DNA of 64,000 nucleotides, taken from Persicaria tinctoria. Taxonomy: Eukaryota > Streptophyta > Magnoliopsida > Caryophyllales > Polygonaceae. The notes under the pieces are model-generated. The model was not told where the DNA came from and made no database searches. It worked only from the letters and a program-made list of their open reading frames with translations. Shown one piece after another: positions 22,756 to 33,640 of the stretch (positions are counted from its first letter, which is position 1; the number at the start of each line of letters is the position of its first letter). The DNA is taken from positions 62,295,038-62,359,037 of the forward strand of contig JBANSL010000007.1 of the NCBI GenBank assembly GCA_037127255.1. Direction: 5' to 3'. The translations under genes were made by a program, and so were the position numbers.

Positions 22756-23847
22756 TAGAGCTGGCAATCGGGCCAATTCCGGGTTTGACTGGATTGGATA
22801 AAATCGGATTATCGATAAGTAAATGATTAAGTTAAATCGGATTTCGGCTCAATCGGGTTTCAACTTAATCGGGTTTTGACAAAATCGGGTCGGTGAAGTT
22901 GGGTTTCGATTGAATCAGAATTACACATGATCGGGTTCGGGTTGAAATGGATGTTGACATACTATATAAGTTTATTCACATACTGTTATTATTTTATAAT
23001 CTCAAATAAAGGATATGTTTATTAATACTATTTATAAGATTGATAATATTAAATATGCACTATATAATTATTTATGCACTTCAAAATATTAATAATAAAA
23101 TTTATAATATTATTCATACACTTTAAAATAATATTTATATAATATTAAATATTATATTTGATTTTTTAAATCTCAAATAAAAGTGAATTTTATTAATATT
23201 ATTAATAAAATTTATAGTATTAAAGACAAATTCTATAATATTATTTATGCAGTTTATTTTATTTTATCAAAAAAGATGCGCAATTTTATTAATATTAATT
23301 ACAACACTTATAATGTTAAATATGGAATATATCATATTATATTAGTATTCATGCACTTGTAAAATAAATTTTATAGTATTATTCATACACTTTAGAAATT
23401 TAAATATGCAATGTGTCATATTATTTATGTACATGCAAATATTAATAATAATCGGAGTTTTTTTTATTTTTCTATAAATGAAGGTTTAGAGCAGATGATA
23501 TTTTTCCTAAAACAAAAAAATATTGGCAAAAAAATTATATATTTTTTAAAAATATTAGATTTCGGATACAACCGGATTCGAGTTATTCTAGATTTCAGAG
23601 TGAGTCGGGTTCGGGCTGTTTCGGGTTTCAGATTTGAACGGGTTCGGGGTAATGTCGAATTGATCCATTCGGTTATAATCGGATTCAGGTACAACACAAA
23701 TTCGGGTTTTAAGTTTCGGCCTAAATCGGTTCGGATCGGATCAGTCTCAGGGATCATCAAATTTTCTCTCTTATCAGATATCGATCGGATCGGTTCCGGA
23801 TCGGACGGATCGGTTTTTTCGGGTCGGGTCAATTCTTGCCAGCTCTA
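22756..23847. mobile_element. Non-autonomous hAT element in the B second LTR
   Basis: The TIRs are TAGAGCTGGCAA at the left and TTGCCAGCTCTA at the right, bounded by a perfect 8-bp TSD ATACAAAT (22748-22755 and 23848-23855). These are hAT hallmarks. The arms are dense in ATCGGGT and GGATCGG-type motifs on the plus strand, possibly subterminal transposase-binding repeats, and the 500-bp centre is very AT-rich with ATTAATATT repeats. No transposase is encoded. The element length is 1092 bp. Confidence 0.85.
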
Positions 23848-24948
23848 ATACAAATCTATCTGAGAACTATATCTTTCCTTATTTAAATTCTGTCTTTTGA
23901 GTACATCTTATAGGGTTTGAGGGCGGTTCTTAGACCTACTTAAAGACTTGTTTTAGACATATTTTATGCATATTTGACAATTGAGTGCTAAATTGTTTTG
24001 TTTCACCTCCGATTTAAGACTCCGTTTCGTTGAATTGTAAGTTTTCTATTTTTGTTCTTATTTCCTTCACATGCTTCATCTTCTTAGTACTTGAAAGCTT
24101 TATGGTGTTTGATTTTATCTTGTTTGACCAACTTTCTAGGACCTCATCATCGCTAGAGTTTTGAATTGTTCAATATGATTCTTAATCTTTCATCGCAAGT
24201 ACATTCTAGTGGACTTCGTTAGAAAGCTTGAATGTGCTGGAAGTTGACTATATGTTAAATATTAATTCTTTAGGGGATTGATATTACTTATAAGCTTTAC
24301 AAATCTTGAAACTTATTGCAATTCCTATGATTAAACCTTAATCCGTGTTAAGATTGCCTAGGAATAAGGGATTGTTGGAACTATGAGGAGAGGGTTTCTC
24401 GACCAAATAAATTTGTAGTCAAGACCCCGCTATAGGATAGTGGAGTCAGGTTCGTCATCAGGAGAGAAGTCAGCGGTTCTAGGTTTAGTGTGTTTTGGGG
24501 TTCAGGGATAGCAGGAAAAGGTGATGAGGATGGCTGTCGACAAAGAATAGAAGGGTCGATGTCGAGGGATGGAAAGAGAATGGTGGTTTGATATCGAGTA
24601 GAATATGTGCCGAATAAAAATAATAAAATAAAACAAATAAAGATACAAACTTCCAAGGTTAGGGATCACCACAACAATAAACATATGTGCAGATCATAAA
24701 TCACATAAAGATGCATGCTTTATATCAAAGAATCGACTTTCGCAAATTCCAACAATTTAGGTGATAGAGGCTCTCGCATAAAAACCTAATTTGTTTCTAC
24801 CTTTTCTTAATTAGGATTAGTCGGCTCTCACAAATAAACCCTAATTACTATCCAATTCATAATAAAATCACTTTCGCTTCAATATCATGAATAAGGAATT
24901 TCCTGAACTCTTGCAAAGGATTAAGCACATAGGTAGATGATGATAAAG

Positions 24949-26374
24949 TGATAGAGCATGATTAATGTTGCATTATAGAATGCATTTAGCATAATTTAGT
25001 TGTGAATAGTGCATATTTTAGTTACAATTACATGTTTACCTTCGGTGTTGGAAGAGTCGGAATCTATGCAATTTTATGGTTAATTTCAGGTAAATGTGGA
25101 TCCGACGAGGAATTAGGAGACTCTTGGATGAAGGAAGATTCAAGTTGAGGAAGAAAAGTGAGGAGCACGGGAGCGGAGTCGAATTTCGAGAGCCTAAGTG
25201 AATAACAAGTCATCAAAAGTTGTCGCCAGACATGCTGAACTTGTTTCGCATTTTCTGGAGGCCTCGGTGGTCCGATTAACTATTATAACCATGCGTTGGA
25301 AAGCTCTCTTCAAGATCTACAACTTTCGTGTTGACATCAAGACCAAATTCGGATAAATCGCTGTGAACAGTAAAAGCCGCCCCGTGGCCAAGCTAGCCGC
25401 CCCGCGGCCCGAACCTCTGACGAGCGATTTCGCTGATCGCCGGCCGCCCCTCGTCCTTGGTTGGCTTCCCCGCGGCCCTCGTAGAAACACGCCGTTCAGA
25501 ATTGGACTTTAATGAGGGTTTTTGTTTTATTCTTTGGCCGACTTGTTAGAGGCTTTATAAGACTTTTCTAGTTTATTATTTCATTAACCTTATGCACATT
25601 ATTCCATTGTTGAGAGCGCCGTTGAGCATGAGCAACTAAACTCTCAAGGTTTCACCTACCATTTGGATCTTTGATTATTGAATTGTGAGTTTCTTAATCT
25701 AGTTCTTATTCCTATTGCAATGTTTTGACTTCCTTGTGCTTAATTGCTTGAATGTGTTTTATTCTCTCTGGCCTGGCCAACTAGTTAGAGTAGATTCATT
25801 CAATTGCTGGGGTTTTGTATATTCCTCGTAGCGAACCTTAACCCAAGTGGCAATCATATCCCTTTAGGACTCGTAGGACTAATTGGATGTGTAGGAAGTT
25901 GAATAAATGTTGAATATCGACTCGTAGCTTGATATTATGTGTACATTGGTTAATTCATAATCTTAATGATATCTCTAGGTTGAATCTTAACCGTGTTAGG
26001 GTTATTTAGAGATAAGGGTTGCTAGGACTCGTAGGACTAGTAATTTACCTAAGATCTGGACAAGGACATTGATAGGAAAATACAAGAACTAGAGGCTGAA
26101 ACAAGGATCGAATTCATCAATCGAAGTGATAAATTGTAGGTGAACCTATTTCTCTCCACTGCATTCTACAATCTATTTACTTTGTTTGCTCGCTTCCGCT
26201 TTGATAAAAGGCGGATCTTTTCACACCAAAAACCCCACATATTCTTACTAGCGATTAGAATTGATACTTGAATTGAATAGATTTCCCTGTGGATCGATCT
26301 CTTGCTTACACGCTATACTAGTTGTAAGTTTGAGTATTATTTGGCAAGAACAACGACAGGTCTTCCTCTTATCA
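24949..26374 (+). repeat. Element C 5' LTR
   Basis: It runs from TGATAGAGCATGATTAATG to CTCTTATCA. It contains the box CTATTATAACCATGCGTTGG, a GC-rich block of CCGCCCCG and GCGGCC motifs (25376-25490), and a conserved downstream region CTTAACCCAAGTGGCAATC. Relative to the 3' LTR it differs by several substitutions and a short insertion in the GC-rich block. Confidence 0.85.
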
Positions 26375-26378
26375 AATT

Positions 26379-26396
26379 TGGCGCCGTTGCCGGGAA
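26379..26396 (+). other. Element C primer-binding site (tRNA-Asp)
   Basis: TGGCGCCGTTGCCGGGAA is complementary to plant tRNA-Asp with one mismatch near its end, and lies four bases after the LTR. Confidence 0.85.
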
Positions 26397-26511
26397 ATTC
26401 TTATCAATTTCTTGTGTTTTTTTTTATCGCTAACTTTTGTACATATTTACATCTAAACCCCGTCGTGGACCTATCTTACGATTCACAATACCTTATTACT
26501 AATATTTCTAG

Positions 26512-27429
26512 ATGTTGAAGTTATGCCAGTTTCAGGGAGAGTATTTTCACAATTACCTCACAAGAGTGCAAACTTTATTTGACATCCGTTATTCACGGGG
26601 TTTCCGAGATAGTTTGCGAGATGTGGTGGTTTGCGTTTTTGAGGGCATGGCTCCTGAGACCCGAGAACTTGCCAGGTCTATAAACAATGGAAGCTTTGCT
26701 GGTTTAGGAGTGTGTGGATTATGGGATCTTCTCTGCTACATGGGTGACCAATCGGCGGAGGAAGAATCGTACACTTCGACGTTTCAACCAATGGAGTACT
26801 CCGACCCGTCCATGGAGGAATCAACCATTGTCTTGATGGAGCAAATAGGGAAATTACATGAGATAGTGAATCAAAATGGGGAAGCAATGAATCAAAATGG
26901 GGATGCAATTATCCGACTTTCTAAAACATTGAAGGAGTTGATAGTTCAGCAATGTTCTATTCCTCAACTTATTGAAAGCCAAGATGCAAGCAACGATGAA
27001 TTCTCTGGTAATGATGAAGAGCGTCAAGTGGTTATCGACACAAAATCTCAGGAGACGTCCCTTGAGATTGAGTGTGTTTCGATGCTACCTCCATTCGTAG
27101 AAATCATCCCCAACTCGCCTATCAAGGAGCCAAGTCCGGAACCAATTTCTGTGGTTCATGAACAAGAAACTGGTACTTTTTTCAAATTGGGGGATTTTGG
27201 TGAATATGTCGATCCAGGGAGCCACTACTTTAACAAACCACTAGCAGAACTGTGTTGGTGGTCCTACATACCCTCGAGGGAGAATCAAGCTCGAATGAAG
27301 GTTAAGTTGGTAATGGTTCTCATTGCTATATTTTTAATTACCAATTGTTTCATCTTTAGTGTGCATTCGAATATCGGTTGGGCACGAGAGTTTGATTTGC
27401 TTTTGAGGGCGCTGACGATGTCTTCTTGA
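26512..27429 (+). CDS. Gag-like protein of element C
   Basis: The intact 305-residue ORF starts MLKLCQFQGEYFHNYLTRVQ. Residues 1-85 follow a Ty3/gypsy gag core: E-Y-FH-x-Y-x-x-R, GFRDSLRDVVVCVFEGM, PETRELARSINNGSF and LWDLLCYMG. Residues about 95-150 are acidic with a likely helix (EQIGKLHEIVNQNGEAMNQN). Near residue 200 lies the conserved SPIKEPSPEP block. The C-terminus has KPLAELCWWSYIPSRENQAR, a clear hydrophobic segment (LVMVLIAIFLITNCFIFSV) and AREFDLLLRALTMSS. No nucleic-acid-binding zinc knuckle and no pol follow. It starts 116 bp after the PBS, on the genomic RNA of the element. It is the best-preserved copy here along with that of element A. Confidence 0.75.
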   Translation: MLKLCQFQGEYFHNYLTRVQTLFDIRYSRGFRDSLRDVVVCVFEGMAPETRELARSINNGSFAGLGVCGLWDLLCYMGDQSAEEESYTSTFQPMEYSDPSMEESTIVLMEQIGKLHEIVNQNGEAMNQNGDAIIRLSKTLKELIVQQCSIPQLIESQDASNDEFSGNDEERQVVIDTKSQETSLEIECVSMLPPFVEIIPNSPIKEPSPEPISVVHEQETGTFFKLGDFGEYVDPGSHYFNKPLAELCWWSYIPSRENQARMKVKLVMVLIAIFLITNCFIFSVHSNIGWAREFDLLLRALTMSS

Positions 27430-29185
27430 GTCTTGAATGAGTGGATGAATAAAATGTCGAGCCAATGACAGTAAACAAAGGCGCTACTTGGGAGGCAACC
27501 CAAGGTAAGTTTTATATTTTCCTCTGTGTCTTTTGTTTTATCGGACTAGTTTTGGTTCTGTTCGGTTGGAGGAAGCTAACACCGCATGGAGAAAAGGTGT
27601 TGAAGAGCTAAATTTCTCAGGCCACCCCGCGGCTAGGTTGTGTCGTGGCCTCTGACAGGACTGAAATGTTCCCTTTCCTCACTTTCCACCACCGCATTGA
27701 ACAAGTTAGTTTTTCTTTCTTTCCTTCATATTTTTATCTTTTGTTGTCTTTTATGTCATTGAGGACAATGCCTGATTTAAGTGTGGGGGGGAAGAATCGC
27801 ATGGTATGATAGGATTGCATGTTTATTTTTAGTTTGCACTTTTATTTTTGTTTTTAGTTTATATTGCATATCAGCATGTTAGTCTTTAAAAAGAAAATCC
27901 CAAAAAAAAATCAGTTATTTATAAATTGCATTGTTAGGATTATGACTTATTTCCCCATATGGATACCATTTGTCCTCTAATTTATCTATTGAGATTTATG
28001 CCCCATGATGTGCTTGGATTGTTGAAGCCTTCGATATATGTTTTCTACACTATTTGGTGAGCATGATTGATTAATGATTGAGCACATAAAATCTTGAATT
28101 TTTTGGTGATCTTGAAGTTCTAGACATGTCCTGGTGAGCTTATTTTGGCCTATTCAGGACTACACTTTATTGAGTCCTCTTGCTTGTTGTGTGTACTCGC
28201 TTCAATTGCTTCCTCTTTGACATGCATTTAGATATCTTTTTCAAGGCTGCATATTATGATTTCTGCACATGACTTAAACATGATTGAGGCACCTTTATTA
28301 GCCCTATTTGACTCTATTCCCACCTTACATACTATCCTCTGCTTGAAGCCAGTTTGAGCCTAATTGCCTATTCTTTTATAGCTCCACAAGATGATTCCAT
28401 AGTCAATTATATCCTGACCCCATCCGGGAATTTAGGAATAGTTGGTGAATATCTATATTGTGGATGATGGTTTTGAGTGGTGGATTGTGTATGTTTGAGG
28501 TGCATTTATGAGATTTGATTCTTGCTAGTACATTCATTACTTGGGACCTAAGGAGGATAAAATTCACTTAGGGGCAAAAGTCAAGGAAAATCATTTGATA
28601 TAGAATGAAAAGAAAAAAAAAGGAAAAAAAAGAAAAGAAAAGAATAAAGGAATGAGTTGAGTATGGTTTGTAAAGTTTTATGCTTGAGATTGGTGTTGTT
28701 TAGTATTATAGAGATATGGTCTGAGGAGTTTATGAGTGGTTTTATGATTTGGTTGCTTCCTTAGTTCCTGGATTATGAGCATCACATGGCCTAAATTGTT
28801 CCATACCTTATATGTTCTACCTTGGCCCCATTACAACCCAATTGAAAGACCTCATGATTTTTGTTGTGTAGAGTCACCAGCGGTGGAGAATTAGAACACT
28901 GGTGCAAGACTATTGTAGCTAAGTTTTTGAAGATTGAGTTTTGAGCGTAAACATTTAACCTTAAACACTTGAGTGAGAGTGAAACACATATTCCCTGTGA
29001 GGTCTAGAATGGATATGGTTGCCTAGTTTCATTGATTATTGCAATTATGTGCTATGATGTTGTTAATCTATAATGTTTGCTAGTTTTCATGCACTTAGAA
29101 GAGTATTGAGGTGTGGATACATGAATTGCTATTCTGTGGGGCTGCAAAGTTGAGTTTTCGATTGCTTGAGAACAAGCAAAGGTTC
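27430..29185 (+). other. Element C non-coding interior
   Basis: Just after the ORF comes TTGGGAGGCAACCCAAGG (27488-27505), then CATTGAGGACAATGCCTGA with GTGTGGGGGG (27757-27790). These are motifs found behind the pol region of plant Tat/Athila elements. The rest parallels the interiors of A and B, including CTTGAAGCCAGTTTGAGCC, CTAAGGAGGATAAAATTCAC and a G/A-rich run (28600-28650). No ORF is supported. Confidence 0.65.
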
Positions 29186-29200
29186 AAGTGTGGGGGAATT
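29186..29200 (+). other. Element C polypurine tract
   Basis: AAGTGTGGGGGAATT directly precedes the 3' LTR. Confidence 0.75.
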
Positions 29201-30611
29201 TGATAGAGCATGATTAGTGTTGCATTATAGAATGCGTTTAGCATAATTTAGTTGTGAATATTGCATATTTTAATTACAATTACATGTTTACATGTGGTGT
29301 TGGAAGAGTCGGAATCTATGCAATTTTATGGTTAATTTCAGGTAAATCTGGATCCGACGAGGAATTAGGAGGCTCTTGGATGAAGGAAGATTCAAGTTGA
29401 GGAAGAAAAGTGAAGAGCACGGGAGCGGAGTCGAATTTCGAGAGCCTAAGTGAACAACAAGTCATCAAAAGTTGTCTCCAAACATGCTGAACTTGTTTCG
29501 CACTTTATGGAAGCCTCGGTGATCCGATTGACTATTATAACCATGCGTTGGAAAGCTCTCTTCGAGATCTACAACTTTCGTGTTGAGATCGAGACCAAAT
29601 TCGAAACGAAAAATTCGCTGTGAACAGTAAAAGCCGCCCCGCGGCCAAGCTAGCCGCCCCGCGGCCCAAACCTCTGACGGGGGATTTCGCTAATCGCCGG
29701 CCGCCCCGCGGCCCTCGCAGAAACACGCCGTTCAGAATTGGACTTTAATTAGGGTTTTTGTTTTATTCTTTGGCCGACTTGTTAGAGGCTTTATAAGACT
29801 TTTCTAGTTTATTATTTCATTAACCTTATGCACATTATTCCATTTTTGAGAGCGTCGTTGAGCATGAGCAACTAAACTCTCAAGGTTTCACCTACCATTT
29901 GGATCTTTGATTATTGAATTGTGAGTTTCTTAATCTAGTTCTTATTCCTATTGCAATGTTTTGACTTCCTTGTGCTTAATTGCTTGAATGTGTTTTATTC
30001 TCTCTGGCCTGGCCGACTAGTTATAGTAGATTCATTCAATTGCTAGAGTTTTGTAGATTCCTCGTATCGAACCTTAAACCAAGTGGCAATCATATCCCTT
30101 TAGGACTCGTAGGACTAATTGGATGTGTAGGAAGTTGAATACATGTTGAATATCGACTCGTAGCTTGATATTATGTGTACCTTGGTTAATTCATAATCTT
30201 AATTGTTATTTCTAGGTTGAATCTTAACCGTGTTAGGGTTATTTAGAGATAAGGGTTGCTAGGACTCGTAGGACTAGTAATTTACCTAAGATCTGGACAG
30301 AGACATTGATAGGAAAAGACAAGAACTAGAGGCTGAAACAATGATCGAATTCATCAATCGAAGTGATAAATTGTAGGTGAACCTATTTCTCTCCACTGCA
30401 TTCTACAATCTATTTACTTTGTTTGCTTGCTTCCGCTTTGATAAAAGGCGGATCTTTTCACACCAAAAACCCCCCATATTCTTACTAGCGATTAGAATTG
30501 ATACTTGAATTGAATAGATTTCCCTGTGGATCGATCTCTTGCTTACACACTATACTAGTTGTAAGTTTGAGTATTCTTTGGCAAGAACAACGACAGGTTT
30601 TCCTCTTGTCA
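29201..30611 (+). repeat. Element C 3' LTR
   Basis: Starts TGATAGAGCATGATTAGTG and ends CCTCTTGTCA against the TSD. Colinear with 24949-26374. Confidence 0.85.
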
Positions 30612-30791
30612 TAAAGACATATAAATTCATGGATTTATAAATCAAACAAACATATCTATGTTGGGATCACCGATCACCCCAACCCTAGAAGAAGGAAATT
30701 AGAAACAAACCATAATGAAAGAAATTAATTTTAACATAAAATAAACTAAAACTTACAACCGTTCGTCTCCTTCCTTCTCCTTCTCTCTCGC

Positions 30792-30794
<3 letters not shown>

Positions 30795-30857
<63 letters not shown>
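30795..30857. repeat. (CT)n microsatellite
   Basis: An uninterrupted CT run of about 31 units inside the family Y LTR, flanked by imperfect CT-rich sequence. In LTR orientation it is a (GA)n tract near the transcribed leader. Confidence 0.95.
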
Positions 30858-30861
<4 letters not shown>

Positions 30862-32195
30862 CTCGCCTTCTCTCTCTCCTCTCTCCTTGCGCTCCTAAGA
30901 CGACTTGATTTGAATGAATGAAAATCAGCCCCCTAAGGCTTTATTTATAGGCTTCATTCCCTAGCTATTCTAGGAAAGAAATTATATCTATATCTATATT
31001 TATCTATCTAATAACATTAAGATAAAACATGGAAATAAATAATTATATCTAAAAAGGAAATATATCTAAAGTAGGTAAATCCCCCATGTAGTTGATAGAT
31101 CTTGATGGATTTTGATCTTGAAAATATCTCCATTGGAATCGGGATAGAAACTTAACAAGAAACGGATAACTCGACGTCGGCCACTGGGGGTTCCTCGATA
31201 TCGAGTAGCACTTTCTTCGTCTTCCGCTCAGCAACTCGATTCCGGCCTCCATGAGCAAATTCGACATGGATTTTTACTCGACATCGACCAAGGTTTGGTC
31301 CGTCTTCAGCTTCTTCATCGATCTCGTCTCCATGATGTGAAAATCGACCAAGTCTTCCTCGATATCGAGTAGATTTCCTAGATATCGAGTTGCATGTTCA
31401 GCTCCCAGCTTCCTTGTCGACTTCTGGAACTCAGCTCGATTTCAGGTTTACTCGATATCGAGTAAAACAACTCGATATCGACTAAGTCTCTCAACTTTCT
31501 TCTCTGTTCTTGAAACGCACTTTTCCGAGTCCTCGTTCGTCGGATTGACGCATATGACCATGCGTTGGAAAGATGATTTTGAGGGCTACAACTATTATGA
31601 AGACATCAAAGCTTGATTCAGAATGATGAATGACAAAAAGTTGCGTTTTCTCCAGCTGCACCATTTTTAGCTTCTCCATGGGTTTCCTTTTAAGCTCCAA
31701 AGTGCGTCCGATTTCTGTGAAATATAACAAAAACTTGTGTAGACATCCATATATTGCAAATAAACATATACTACACATATTTTGTATTATTTTAAACCAA
31801 ATGCATGAAATGCATGCAGAAATCGATATAAAAGTAACTATAAAACATGGCGAACTAGGCTCACAAACAACTCGTAGGGCTAATAATTTATTTAAATCAA
31901 GATAAGAACATTTGAAACAAAAAGGAAAAGAACTTGAGTAGGAAACAAGGAATGAATTCACCAAATAGGTTGAGAATTTTAGGTTAAACTATCTCTTAAC
32001 TATTGATTCTCCTAACTTGTTAATAGTTCTAATTCTCAATCACTCAAAACCCCTCTTTTCTACAAATTGGTAAATACATTCTACATAGAAATACTTATTC
32101 TCTTTGGGACCGACCTCTTACCTGCTCACTATGCTAGTTTGTAGGTTTGTGTTTTCTTTTGATAGGAAAAACAACGACTTCATCCGGTCAAATTT

Positions 32196-32213
32196 TGGTG
32201 CCGGTGTCGGGGA
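32196..32213 (+). other. Decayed PBS of the second B/D interior
   Basis: TGGTGCCGGTGTCGGGGA, three changes from the tRNA-Asp complement, just after the LTR end at 32190. Confidence 0.6.
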
Positions 32214-32313
32214 GTCAAAGTTTATTTCCTTTTTTGTGTATTTATCAATTATTGGAAATAACTAACCCGTTGGGGACCTATCTTACGGTTCACAACACTC
32301 GTGCTACTAACCA

Positions 32314-32980
32314 ATGTTGAAGGTTAGGTTGTTGCAGTTACATTGAGAGAGTTTTCATCAATACTTTACCAGATTGTAGGAGTACATTAACGATATTTGT
32401 TCATGGGTTATCAAGCTAGTGTAAGGGCTAGAAGTGCTTCATGCATCTTTGATGGTATGACTGCTGAGACACGGAGCCTTGCAGAGCACATGAGTGATGG
32501 AGGTTTATTAGAGATGGGACTCTTGGAGATGTGGGATTTTTTTCTTGCTACATGGATTATCAATGTGCACGGATTGTAGGAGTACAAAACCATTCCGGAA
32601 TGGCTCACCGGAAAGGACTTGTGGATAATAGTCATAGGTCCCCGGTTCGAACCCCGGAATGGCCACTCTTTATTTACCCATTCAAGGATTGTAGGAGTAC
32701 ATTAACATTCTTGGGACTTCTGTTGCACCTATTGAGGTCATTATGGAGAATCACACTAAGAAGATGGAGTGTTATGGAAGACCACACATCACCAACATAA
32801 CTATGTTGGTGGTCTTACATACCCTCGACTGACAGTTTAGCTTTAGAGTATGATGAGTTAGTAATATTCCAACACACCATACTATTTTATATCAACTTTT
32901 TCATATTTTATATCCATTCGTCTTTTGGGTGGGCACAAGAGTTTGATTCACTAAAGAGGGCGTTGAAATTGTCCAAGTAA
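32314..32980 (+). pseudogene. Second (D) gag-like remnant, deleted and SINE-interrupted
   Basis: It keeps the N-terminal gag core (MGYQASVRARSAS, FDGMTAETRSLAEHMSDGGL, LEMGLLEMWDFF) and fragments of the C-terminal block. Most of the acidic middle is deleted, and a SINE-like unit sits at 32587-32685. It is clearly non-functional. Confidence 0.65.
32587..32685 (+). mobile_element. Short tRNA-derived SINE, copy 1
   Basis: The 99-bp unit is flanked by a perfect 16-bp TSD, GGATTGTAGGAGTACA (32571-32586 and 32686-32701). An A-box-like TGGCTCACCGG and a B-box GGTTCGAACCC show the internal RNA polymerase III promoter of tRNA-derived SINEs. The 3' end is CTCTTTATTTACCCATTCAA rather than poly(A). A second copy is at 35185-35280. 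Confidence 0.75.
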
Positions 32981-33254
32981 GTCTTGAATGGACAACCTAA
33001 ACGTCGAGACTGTGACATTAACCAAGGACACTTCTCAAGAGGTAACTTGAGGTAAGTAGTTAGAGAAGTTTTTCTTTTGTTTTCAATAAATAAAGAGCTG
33101 GATTTTTGTTTTTTTCGGCTAACCCGCATGGGAATCAATGAGAAAAAAAGCTGCTAAAAAAGCCGATGGCGAGGCCGTGCCCACGACCATCCAACGGGCA
33201 AGGCATCCTACAAAGGCCACAACCGCGACCTGCCCAGTTGGATTCGTGTTCTAG

Positions 33255-33640
33255 TGTAAACTAGACAAGTCATTACTAGTTTCTTACAAAATGTCCCACA
33301 TCTAAAGTTGAGCATGATAAGCTTTTTTATATAAGGCATTCCAAGTTGCATAAAAATTTCCCAAATCTAAAGTTGAGCATAATAAGCCTTAATTAGTATA
33401 TAAGTCAGTGGGCTACTTTTTCTATTGTCAATTGGTTTTAGAATGGAACATCACTCAGCTTCTGTTCTAGGCTACTAGCGCACGTGTGCCCATGCAAACA
33501 ACCCCTAGTCATCGGTCTGAGTCAAACTTTGATACCGAGGAGATCCGTGCGTGTGTGCTAGGCTACTAGTGCATGTGCGCCCGTGCACATGACCCCGAGT
33601 CATCAGTCTAGGTCAAACTTTGATACCGAAGAGATACGTG
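33255..33640. repeat. Repeat fragment shared with 17480-17770
   Basis: It contains two copies of a CTAGGCTACTAG / CGCCCGTGCACATGACC-type block (33464-33540 and 33556-33640), plus two copies of the CCACATCTAAAGTTGAGCAT box (33297 and 33361 region). Related segments lie left of the B stack. Confidence 0.5.

Larger units (their letters stand above)
24949..30611 (+). mobile_element. Element C: complete non-autonomous Ty3/gypsy-type LTR element (family X)
   Basis: The TSD TAAAG is perfect (24944-24948 and 30612-30616). The LTRs (24949-26374 and 29201-30611) are highly similar and start TGATAGAGCATG. The interior has an almost intact tRNA-Asp PBS, one 305-residue gag-like ORF and 1.8 kb without coding capacity before the polypurine tract. 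It has the same architecture as A. It inserted into the family Y solo LTR, so it is the youngest layer of this stack. Confidence 0.9.
24384..31868 (-). mobile_element. Family Y solo LTR, split by element C
   Basis: On the minus strand it begins with the family Y start (GTTTGTGAGCCTAGTTCGCC) and matches the Y copy at 39951-41960 over its length: GCCATGTTTTATAGTTACTT and CTTTTATATCGATTTCTG near the start, the TATTTATAG leader and the end region CGCTGACTTCTCTCCTGATG. The surrounding LTR reads GAACT on the left and AACT on the right, so a short TSD is likely. Without element C it is about 1.8 kb. It is rich in CTCGATATCGAG-type palindromes and contains the (CT)n tract. Confidence 0.7.
22283..32190 (+). 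repeat. Element B second LTR, split by two insertions
   Basis: It begins TGATAGAGCCCGTTTAG and ends CATCCGGTCA. Its sequence is interrupted at 22756-23855 by a hAT element and at about 24384-31868 by a family Y solo LTR; joining the flanks restores colinearity with the first LTR. For example, the first LTR reads AAGGGATTGTTTGAACTCG where this one reads AAGGGATTGTTGGAACT before the insert and AACTCGTAGGGC after it. Confidence 0.8.
18225..33254 (+). mobile_element. Element B/D: family X element with LTR - interior - LTR - truncated interior
   Basis: The order is LTR (18225-19630), interior (19631-22282), a second LTR (22283-32190 including nested insertions) and then a second, truncated interior (32191-33254) that again starts with a PBS-like site and gag-like sequence. 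One LTR shared by two interiors is the signature of unequal recombination between tandem or neighbouring copies. The element is older than A and C: the PBS sites and gag frames are decayed, and the LTRs have diverged. The right side lacks a third LTR, and no TSD is recognisable. Confidence 0.7.

Noticed and set aside
23411..23848. 145-codon frame in the hAT element
   Set aside because: Arg/Gly/Ser low-complexity translation of the TCGGGT repeats; no transposase motif.
30795..30857. (CT)n tract as a promoter element
   Set aside because: Simple microsatellite in a solo LTR with no gene next to it.
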